From Oscillospiraceae bacterium (GTDB lineage Bacteria > Bacillota > Clostridia > Oscillospirales > Oscillospiraceae), in the NCBI GenBank assembly GCA_031260745.1, contig JAISKY010000143.1:1-9054 (forward strand): a DNA stretch of 9,054 nt, written 5' to 3'. The position numbers were made by a program, and so were the translations under genes. Below are positions 1-4,505 of this stretch, in pieces (positions within the stretch are counted from its first letter, which is position 1; each line of letters opens with the position of its first letter). The notes below the pieces were generated by a model that saw only the letters and a program-made list of their open reading frames with translations, was not told the origin of the DNA and did no database searches.

Positions 1-195
1 CCTCCGAAGAAAAATCGCAAAGAGCAACGATTTTATGATAAAGAAATTTACAAAGTTCGGCATCTTGTTGAAAATGCCTTTCTCAAGCTCAAACGTTGGC
101 GCGGAGTCGCCACGAGATATGCCAAAACTACTGCTTCATTCAAAGGCGCGGTCGTTTTGTCGAGTATAATGCTGTGGTTGCGTGCGCTCGCTTAA
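1..195 (+). CDS. IS5-type DDE transposase, C-terminal fragment (5' end outside window)
   Basis: This frame is open from the first base and ends at TAA 193-195, giving the last 64 residues of a transposase. It carries the Y-x2-R-x3-E signature of IS4/IS5-type DDE transposases (Y17, R20, E24 of the fragment), where the glutamate is the third catalytic acid. The following residues KRWRGVATRYAKT and the hydrophobic end match the usual C-terminus of IS5/IS427-like enzymes. The protein would cut and join the element's ends during transposition. Only the C-terminus is visible, so whether the full element is intact, and whether it uses a frameshift as some IS5 members do, cannot be judged. The family call is good; the exact subgroup is inference. 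Confidence 0.85.
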   Translation, partial: PPKKNRKEQRFYDKEIYKVRHLVENAFLKLKRWRGVATRYAKTTASFKGAVVLSSIMLWLRALA

Positions 196-213
196 CTTGT
201 GTAGACTCCATCT
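1..213 (+). mobile_element. Right end of an IS5-family insertion sequence
   Basis: The transposase stop codon is followed within about 20 bases by the sequence CTTGTGTAGACTCCATCT (196-213), which is placed where the right terminal inverted repeat should lie. After about position 213 the sequence changes to a different, AT-rich coding frame. The left end is outside the window, so the inverted repeat and target duplication cannot be confirmed and the boundary is approximate. Confidence 0.5.
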
Positions 214-576
214 AAAGAAAAAAATAATTATTATTCTACAAATAATTATTATCAAGCACCAATCGACTATCATCAGAATACACCAAGTTATAACAGACCA
301 ATTTTCAACCCCGGTAAAAACTTTAATACAGCGTCGCTGGTTTTGGGAATAGTCGGATTAGTACTATGGTATTTTGGCATTGTACCGGCTATTGTAGGAT
401 TAGTTTTAGGTGTATTAGGTCGCAAAAGGTCAATGGAAGCCAACGCGCCGTACGGGATGGGTACGGCGGGAGTTGTAATGTCAATCATATCGCTTGCAGT
501 ATCAATATTAATTATTATTGTAGTTATAATAGTCGCAGCATCTTCGGCTTCGGTATATGGTGCGCTATATGCGTAG
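211..576 (+). pseudogene. 5'-truncated DUF4190-like small membrane protein
   Basis: The frame is open from 205 to the TAG at 574-576 (a stop lies at 202-204). It begins with a Tyr/Asn/Gln/Pro-rich stretch, then a hydrophobic segment rich in Gly/Val/Leu, the short loop GRKRSMEANAPYGMGTAG, and a second very hydrophobic segment (SIISLAVSILIIIVVIIV). Two membrane segments around a GRK...AP.GM.TAG loop are the pattern of DUF4190 proteins, whose function is unknown. No ATG or GTG start exists in frame; the only start-like codon is TTG 343, inside the first membrane segment and without a ribosome site. The natural start was therefore probably removed by the insertion sequence ending near 213. An intact short product starting at 343 is possible but unlikely. 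Confidence 0.65.
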
Positions 577-589
577 AGTAATATCTGTA

Positions 590-617
590 AAGATGGATGT
601 TCGCGTCCGCCTTTATT
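590..617 (+). terminator. Weak rho-independent terminator candidate
   Basis: AAGATGGATG (590-599) pairs with CGTCCGCCTT (604-613) through a TTCG tetraloop, with two G-U pairs and one mismatch, followed by a short T-rich run (TTTATT). It lies just after the DUF4190-like frame and before the prmA promoter, which is the expected place, but the T run is poor. Confidence 0.3.
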
Positions 618-651
618 GGTATTACTCGTGTTCGTTCTACGCGCAAAAGGC

Positions 652-680
652 TTGCATTATCCGCTCAACTGTGGTATGCT
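652..680 (+). promoter_or_regulatory. Sigma-A-type promoter of prmA
   Basis: TTGCAT (652-657) and TATGCT (675-680) are separated by exactly 17 bases. Transcription would start near 687, almost at the ribosome site of prmA (688-694), giving a very short leader. The boxes are imperfect, so this is a prediction. Confidence 0.45.
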
Positions 681-702
681 GTTACCGGGAGGTGCAAATA
701 CT

Positions 703-1575
703 ATGCGATACAACGAGATTACAATTTACCCCGTAGACACGGACGCGCTTTGCTTTGCGCTTGACGAACTCAGTATCGGCTACGCGGTGGACGACCCGCG
801 TGAGATTGAGAACTTGCTTGAAGAAACAAAAAAATACTGGGATTACTTCGACGAAAGCCTTACGGCGGAGCGTCCCGCTACTGTTAAGATTTATCTGACG
901 GACTCGGAACTTGACGTTATTGAGCAATTGCGGCCGCTTGCCGCGAAAATCGAAACTAAAACCGTCAAAGACGAGGACTGGGCGAATAACTGGAAACCCT
1001 ACTGGCAGGCGACGAACCTTGGCGAGAACCTTGTAATCGTACCGAGCTGGAAAACTGTGATTAGGCTTGACCCCGGAATGCTGTTCGGTACGGGAGGTCA
1101 CGCGACTACCGCGCTTTGTCTTGAGGCCGCGGAGCGGCTGTTTAACTCCGGCAGAAAAATCGAGAGCGCACTTGACCTTGGCTGCGGAAGCGGAATACTC
1201 GCCATTACAGCTATGCTATTGGGAGCGAAGCGCGCCGTCGGCTATGACGTGGACGCGAATATGCCGGAAATCGCAAGCGCGAACGCCGCTTTGAACGGCG
1301 TAGCCCCGACGTTCGAGGTTCGCGACATATTCGCGGCGGAAATCTCCGAGCGTTACGATTTGGTATTCGCTAACATCGTCGCCGACATTATAATAAAGCT
1401 GGCTCCTACGGCGGCAAAGCTGATTGCTCCTGGCGGCGTGTTCGTATGCTCCGGCATAATCGGCAATAGAGCCGACGAGGTTGAGTTTGCGCTGACCTCC
1501 TCCGGTTTGACCGTAATGGAAAAGAATGTCCGCGACGACTGGATTTGTTTTGTAACAATGAACAGTGAACAATAA
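703..1575 (+). CDS. prmA: Ribosomal protein L11 methyltransferase PrmA
   Basis: PrmA uses S-adenosylmethionine to methylate ribosomal protein L11 in the cytoplasm. The start at ATG 703 is chosen because GGAGGTG (688-694) precedes it by 8 bases; the frame is open further upstream but without a ribosome site. The product is 290 residues, slightly short for the family. An N-terminal substrate-recognition domain (about 1-90) is followed by DWANNWK (92-98), the family's DPGMLFGTGGHATT block (123-136), the SAM-binding motif DLGCGSG (158-164), the acidic YDVD (181-184) and the NIVAD motif (224-228). In Firmicutes prmA usually follows dnaJ. Here it lies upstream of hrcA, separated from it by an inverted sporulation operon. 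The final residues NSEQ are encoded by a heptamer repeat that also supplies the stop codon. Confidence 0.95.
   Translation: MRYNEITIYPVDTDALCFALDELSIGYAVDDPREIENLLEETKKYWDYFDESLTAERPATVKIYLTDSELDVIEQLRPLAAKIETKTVKDEDWANNWKPYWQATNLGENLVIVPSWKTVIRLDPGMLFGTGGHATTALCLEAAERLFNSGRKIESALDLGCGSGILAITAMLLGAKRAVGYDVDANMPEIASANAALNGVAPTFEVRDIFAAEISERYDLVFANIVADIIIKLAPTAAKLIAPGGVFVCSGIIGNRADEVEFALTSSGLTVMEKNVRDDWICFVTMNSEQ
1554..1574 (+). repeat. Heptamer repeat AACARTR, three units, at the prmA 3' end
   Basis: Three units AACAATG, AACAGTG and AACAATA run in tandem across the last codons and stop of prmA. The same heptamer occurs in the opposite orientation at 1703-1736, so the two arrays form an inverted pair around the terminator. 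Confidence 0.6.
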
Positions 1576-1598
1576 GCGATTTGGTAACACATCAGAAA

Positions 1599-1637
1599 AA
1601 AGGGCAGTCGGCGTCTAAAACGTCCGAACTGCCCTTT
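1599..1637. terminator. Bidirectional rho-independent terminator between prmA and the WG-repeat lipoprotein gene
   Basis: AAAGGGCAGTCGG (1599-1611) pairs with CCGAACTGCCCTTT (1624-1637); 13 pairs form with one bulged base and a 12-base loop. A-runs on the left and T's on the right make it usable in both directions, and it sits between two convergent genes. Confidence 0.8.
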
Positions 1638-1702
1638 AATACCCCCCTATCGAAAAAGCTAATCAGTCTTTGCCACTTATGGCAAGTAATCCGGTTAGCG
1701 TT

Positions 1703-1736
1703 ATTGTTCATTGTTCATTGTTCACCGTTCACTGTT
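1703..1736 (-). repeat. Heptamer repeat ATTGTTC array, five units
   Basis: ATTGTTC three times, then ACCGTTC and a partial ACTGTT, all in 7-base register. On the minus strand these read as GAACAAT-type units and encode the last residues (VNGEQ) and stop codon of the lipoprotein gene at 1715-2095. Confidence 0.65.
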
Positions 1737-2095
1737 TTTCCGGCGGTGTCGATATAGCTCCACTCTCCGTCCTTGAATACGCGAGCCTGTCCGTCCGTAA
1801 AATCAGAAGCGTCGTCGTACTCCAACGGTATTACCGCGTAGTTGCTGACGTCAATCCAACCGTGCTTTCCGCCGCTTACGACTCGGCAAAGTTGCGTGGC
1901 GTTGTCGAAGCCGCTTACGAACTCGTACTCCGGCGGTATGACAATCTTGCCGTTAGAGTCCGCCAAGCCGAACTTGTTGTTAAGCGTAACAACGGTTAGC
2001 GCGCTTAAATCCTGTTCGGACTTGCTCTTTTCACAAGCCGCGAACACAAGAAGGAACGTAATTATCAAAATCGTAAGATTGCGAACCAGTTTCAT
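1715..2095 (-). CDS. Small WG-repeat lipoprotein
   Basis: The 126-residue product starts with a signal peptide (basic MKLVRN, then a hydrophobic core) ending in VFAAC, a lipobox-like site with the lipidated cysteine at residue 21. The mature part holds degenerate WG (KWG) repeats: KFGLADSNGKIVIPPEYE (about 41-58), HGWIDVSNYAVIPLEYDD (about 78-95) and a last WSYIDTAGKTV (about 112-122). WG repeats form beta-rich extracytoplasmic domains of unknown function. GGGAGG lies about 8 bases upstream of the ATG. It starts 24 bases after the divIC stop, so it is probably the last gene of the yabP-yabQ-divIC operon. The third repeat stops abruptly where the heptamer array begins, so the C-terminus may have been shortened by that repeat. 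The lipoprotein and repeat calls are solid; its role is unknown. Confidence 0.8.
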   Translation of the reverse strand: MKLVRNLTILIITFLLVFAACEKSKSEQDLSALTVVTLNNKFGLADSNGKIVIPPEYEFVSGFDNATQLCRVVSGGKHGWIDVSNYAVIPLEYDDASDFTDGQARVFKDGEWSYIDTAGKTVNGEQ

Positions 2096-2119
2096 TGCCG
2101 TTCCCTCCCGGTGAGCGGA

Positions 2120-2392
2120 TTAATTTTCTTTGTAGACGATTTCTCCGGGGAGAATCAGTCCTAAGCGCGTGCGCGCGATGTTCTCTTTGGTTTTAGGGTC
2201 GTTAGCGGACTGAACCTGCGCTTTAAGCGCGGCGTTCGCCGACTGTATTTCTTTTAGCTGACGCGTCAGTTCCAGTTCCTGAGCTTTCGCGCCTTCTATT
2301 TTTTGGTTCGTGTTGTAAATCTGAATAAGCGCGAAAACCGACAGCACCAGAATTATCACCATCGTCAGACGGCTTAGTTTTGTCTTTTGCAT
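2120..2392 (-). CDS. divIC: Septum formation initiator protein DivIC (FtsB-like)
   Basis: This 90-residue bitopic membrane protein has a short basic N-terminus, one membrane segment (about 11-27), a coiled coil (about 29-62) and the family's conserved end, ARTRLGLILPGEIVY (73-87). DivIC/FtsB proteins bridge FtsL and DivIB/FtsQ in the divisome and help start septal wall synthesis. The start at 2392 has only a modest ribosome site (GAAAGG, about 11 bases upstream). Its first 170 bases overlap the yabQ frame in another register. In Bacillus subtilis the same order yabP-yabQ-divIC is found, which supports the naming. DivIC is preferred over FtsB because of this context. Confidence 0.9.
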   Translation of the reverse strand: MQKTKLSRLTMVIILVLSVFALIQIYNTNQKIEGAKAQELELTRQLKEIQSANAALKAQVQSANDPKTKENIARTRLGLILPGEIVYKEN

Positions 2393-2882
2393 TTGCTGAA
2401 CGACCTTTCAAATTTTGTCTGCGCGTTTGGGTGACATAATGTTTTTCTATTGTAAACCATTTTCGCGTATAATGCAAGTGTTTTTTTATTTTTTTTCTAA
2501 TTTTTTTTTGCGCGGTATAGATAAACCTAAATGGAAACAGAATCCACTCGATTATTTGTCGTATAATTTTTAGTAAACCATATAAAATTATAGTCACGGG
2601 CTTTGACAGGAAGATAAAATACAGCGCGGAACCGGGAACCACGAACAACAGCAAAAATGGACGCAGCTTGCCCTTGCCCGGTCCGAACCCGAGCATAAAA
2701 AATCCAGCCGCGCAAATTATACAAAATAAAGCGTCGAATAACGCCGAGATTAATACCGCTTTGATATTTGTCTTTACGGAACGTCTGAATACTGACAGCA
2801 AATCGTAAACCAGACCGAAGGACGCTCCAAGCAGCAGCGCGTACGCGGCTTCCAGCGTCTGATTAGTTACATTAACTTCCAT
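2223..2882 (-). CDS. yabQ: Spore cortex biosynthesis protein YabQ
   Basis: YabQ is a polytopic membrane protein needed for spore cortex formation and made in the mother cell. The 219-residue frame begins with the typical MEVNVTNQTLEAAYALLLG and shows about four hydrophobic segments (about 9-30, 41-64, 75-93, 95-117), then a Lys/Arg-rich stretch (126-145). Its start overlaps the yabP stop as TAATG, so translation is probably coupled. Residues 164-219 are read from DNA that also encodes the N-terminus of DivIC and look like an out-of-frame shadow. Three A-runs in the mRNA (9, 8 and 7 A's) lie at codons about 125-134. Loss of one A in the first run would end the protein at 131 residues and gain of one at 128. 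The true C-terminus is therefore uncertain. Confidence 0.85.
   Translation of the reverse strand: MEVNVTNQTLEAAYALLLGASFGLVYDLLSVFRRSVKTNIKAVLISALFDALFCIICAAGFFMLGFGPGKGKLRPFLLLFVVPGSALYFIFLSKPVTIILYGLLKIIRQIIEWILFPFRFIYTAQKKIRKKIKKHLHYTRKWFTIEKHYVTQTRRQNLKGRSANAKDKTKPSDDGDNSGAVGFRAYSDLQHEPKNRRRESSGTGTDASAKRNTVGERRA
2481..2509 (-). other. Cluster of A-runs (A9, A8, A7) inside yabQ, possible slippage site
   Basis: On the + strand there are runs of nine T (2501-2509), eight T (2489-2496) and seven T (2481-2487), so the yabQ message carries A9, A8 and A7 within about 30 bases. Runs of this length are prone to polymerase slippage. A one-base change in either direction in the A9 run brings an early stop into frame. 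Confidence 0.5.
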
Positions 2883-3166
2883 TACTTAAAAAGTCCGGCA
2901 AAAAAGCCGCCTTTCGGTTTTTCGTCCTCGTAGTCCATCGCGTCCACGCGTCCCGTGACGGATAGTTCGCCGCCGTCAATGGACAGCTTTTCGATTTTCA
3001 GTCCCGAACCGCGTATTACCAAAACTCCGCCGGAGGTATGCAGTACGATTAGCTGTTCGTCGAAGCTTTCCACGTCGTCAACGGCTGAAACGAGAAGTTT
3101 TTTCCGCCCGGCAAGCGCAACGGAATGGTCATTCCCCTGAGCGGATTTTAATTCGGCGCGTTCCAT
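2882..3166 (-). CDS. yabP: Sporulation protein YabP
   Basis: The 94-residue product matches the YabP/YqfC family. It has a polar N-terminus, then a beta-rich core with the family's features: GRKKLLVSAVDDVESFDE (20-37) and VLVIRGSGLKIEKLSIDGGELSV in two strands (48-70), and the closing TGRVDAMDY (71-79). The end is KPKGGFFAGLFK. YabP is a mother-cell sporulation protein made early after engulfment begins, with a role in cortex formation. The ATG at 3166 is preferred because GGAGGG lies 8 bases upstream; the frame is open to 3211 but only from a GTG without a ribosome site. The stop overlaps the yabQ start. The S4-domain gene often found before yabP is absent, and hrcA diverges instead. Confidence 0.9.
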   Translation of the reverse strand: MERAELKSAQGNDHSVALAGRKKLLVSAVDDVESFDEQLIVLHTSGGVLVIRGSGLKIEKLSIDGGELSVTGRVDAMDYEDEKPKGGFFAGLFK

Positions 3167-3199
3167 ATTGAACCCTCCATTATGTAGATGTATAAGATA

Positions 3200-3228
3200 T
3201 ATATATGACACGCGAATGTAGTTATAGA
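3200..3228 (-). promoter_or_regulatory. Possible sigma-E-like promoter of the yabP operon
   Basis: On the minus strand TCTATAA (3228-3222) and CATATATA (3207-3200) are 14 bases apart, resembling the -35 ATA and -10 CATA-type boxes of mother-cell sigma-E promoters, about 35 bases upstream of the yabP start. The region is AT-rich so chance matches are likely. A sigma-E promoter would fit what is known for yabP in Bacillus. Confidence 0.25.
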
Positions 3229-3284
3229 ATCAGGCGTTAATGTAAAAAGAAAACAAATATTTGTAAAAATATTATGAATAAGAC

Positions 3285-3313
3285 TTGACAAATCGCCGCG
3301 CAGATGTTAAACT
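3285..3313 (+). promoter_or_regulatory. Sigma-A promoter of the hrcA-grpE-dnaK-dnaJ operon
   Basis: A perfect -35 TTGACA (3285-3290) and a -10 TAAACT (3308-3313) are separated by 17 bases. Transcription would start near 3320, inside the CIRCE operator, which is the classic arrangement for HrcA repression. Confidence 0.85.
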
Positions 3314-3348
3314 GCAATTAGCACTCAAGGCAATAGAGTGCTAATTGC
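3314..3348. promoter_or_regulatory. CIRCE operator, HrcA-binding site
   Basis: TTAGCACTC (3318-3326), a 9-base spacer and GAGTGCTAA (3336-3344) reproduce the CIRCE consensus without a mismatch. The palindrome continues perfectly for four more bases on each side, giving 13-bp arms (3314-3326 and 3336-3348). It overlaps the predicted transcription start and precedes the hrcA ribosome site, so it can act as a DNA operator and also fold in the leader RNA. Confidence 0.97.
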
Positions 3349-3364
3349 TAAAAGAGAGGTCAAA

Positions 3365-3922
3365 ATGCAGACTGACGCCGAGATAACAGAGCGAAAAAAA
3401 CTGATACTGCGAGCGGTGGTTGACGCGTACATCGAAACCTCAAGACCGGTAAGCTCTAAGAATACGGCTAAATTGTCGGGACTGAATTTAAGCCCCGCGA
3501 CAATTCGTAATGAAATGAGCGAACTGACAAAAATGGGGTATTTGGAGCAACCGCACACTTCCGCCGGACGGATTCCCTCGCCGTTAGCGTACAGAGTTTA
3601 TATCAACGAACTTATGCGCGAACAAAAACTAAGCGTTCAGGAAACCAAGGAAATAAACGACGCTTTACGGCAAAGGCTGGCTCAGTTGGACGCTTTAATC
3701 GCGGATTTGACGCAGATGGTAACCGAACTTACAAGTCATCCCGCGTTCGCGCTGCTGAAAAGCCGCGCGTACCTTACCGGAGCGGCTAACGCTCTCGACA
3801 GACCGGGGTATGACGAAATCGAGAAAGCGCGGCAGTTGCTGGCTTATATCGACAACGAACCCGCGGCGCTTCCCGCGCCGGAAATAACTACAACCGAGGA
3901 GGTGACTGAAAATGGACAATGA
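3365..3922 (+). CDS. hrcA: Heat-inducible transcription repressor HrcA, shortened form
   Basis: HrcA binds CIRCE and represses the chaperone operon, with GroEL normally assisting its folding. The start at ATG 3365 follows AGAGAGG; a GTG at 3338 lies inside the operator and is rejected. The winged-helix domain (about 1-85) is well kept: VDAYIETSRPVSSK, SPATIRNEM (43-51) and GYLEQPHTSAGRIPS (58-72). A coiled coil follows (about 88-123). Then the protein jumps to RAYLTGAANALDRPGYDEIEKARQLL (134-159), which resembles the GTSNLL..PEF.DVEK segment found far downstream in normal HrcA, and ends in an acidic/Pro tail. At 185 residues it is about half of the usual 340 or so. Most of the GAF-like/dimerising core and the final conserved block are missing. 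Reading frame, stop and the 11-base overlap with grpE are clean, so it looks like a working short form rather than a broken gene. Confidence 0.9.
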   Translation: MQTDAEITERKKLILRAVVDAYIETSRPVSSKNTAKLSGLNLSPATIRNEMSELTKMGYLEQPHTSAGRIPSPLAYRVYINELMREQKLSVQETKEINDALRQRLAQLDALIADLTQMVTELTSHPAFALLKSRAYLTGAANALDRPGYDEIEKARQLLAYIDNEPAALPAPEITTTEEVTENGQ

Positions 3923-4412
3923 AGAAATAATGTCTGAAGAAACGATTGAGGAACCTGAAGTTATCGACGCGCCGGAGAACGCTTCGACCGAGGAGCAGCT
4001 TGCCGCCGAGAAAGACAAATATCTCAGGTTGGCGGCGGAATACGATAATTTCCGCAGACGTTCGCGCTCGGAGCGCGACGCGCTTTATAGCGACGTAAAA
4101 GCCGAAACGGTGAAATCGTTTTTGGACGTGTATGACGTACTGGCGCTTGCGCTTAAAGTTGAAACTTCGGATACCGCTTATAAACAGGGCGTGGAGCTTA
4201 CAATGCGAAAACTTACGGACATTCTTGACAGACTTGGGGTAAGCGCGATTATTGCGGAGCCGGGTACGAAATTTGACCCCGAACAGCATAACGCGATTGC
4301 TCACATTGAGGACGAAAACCTCGGCGCCGACGTAGTAGCCGAGGAACTGAGTAAGGGCTTTAAGCTCGGCGATAAAGTGATACGCTACTCAATGGTAAAA
4401 GCGGCAAACTGA
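3912..4412 (+). CDS. grpE: Nucleotide exchange factor GrpE
   Basis: GrpE releases ADP from DnaK so that substrate can leave. The 166-residue protein has an acidic disordered N-terminus (1-30), a long helix for dimerisation (about 30-65) containing KYLRLAAEYDNFRRR (36-50), and the C-terminal beta domain with the family signature FDPEQHNAIAHIED (121-134) through GDKVIRYSMVKAAN (153-166). The start is ATG 3912, 6 bases after AGGAGGTGA, and overlaps the last 11 bases of hrcA, indicating coupled translation. A second ATG at 3930 is possible but lacks its own ribosome site. Length and motifs are normal, though at the short end of the family. Confidence 0.95.
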   Translation: MDNEEIMSEETIEEPEVIDAPENASTEEQLAAEKDKYLRLAAEYDNFRRRSRSERDALYSDVKAETVKSFLDVYDVLALALKVETSDTAYKQGVELTMRKLTDILDRLGVSAIIAEPGTKFDPEQHNAIAHIEDENLGADVVAEELSKGFKLGDKVIRYSMVKAAN

Positions 4413-4440
4413 TGAGTTTTTACGATAAAAACATTACAGC

Positions 4441-4452
4441 GGGCGGTCGCCC
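4441..4452. repeat. Short GC-rich palindrome in the grpE-dnaK spacer
   Basis: GGGCGGTCGCCC (4441-4452), with GGGC pairing GCCC around GGTC, stands out in a 93-base AT-rich spacer. It could be a REP-like intergenic element or a small mRNA hairpin. It has no T run, so it is not a terminator. Confidence 0.35.
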
Positions 4453-4505
4453 CTACTCGGAAAATTAACCAATAAACTTAAACAAATTATGGAGGTAAAT
4501 TAACA

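Noticed and set aside
616..702. Upstream extension of the prmA frame from 616
   Set aside because: No ribosome site precedes it, it overlaps the predicted promoter, and PrmA homology begins at the ATG 703, which has GGAGGTG in place.
1554..1736. CRISPR-like array
   Set aside because: Units are 7 bases in direct tandem with no spacers, so this is a short tandem repeat and not a CRISPR.
1670..2114. Plus-strand frames opposite the lipoprotein gene
   Set aside because: They lack ribosome sites and any recognisable family, whereas the minus-strand frame has a lipobox, WG repeats and a ribosome site.
3167..3211. Longer yabP start at 3211
   Set aside because: The extra residues do not fit the family, and the ATG at 3166 has a strong GGAGGG site.
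3338..3364. GTG start for hrcA at 3338
   Set aside because: It lies within the CIRCE operator and would have no ribosome site; ATG 3365 follows AGAGAGG.
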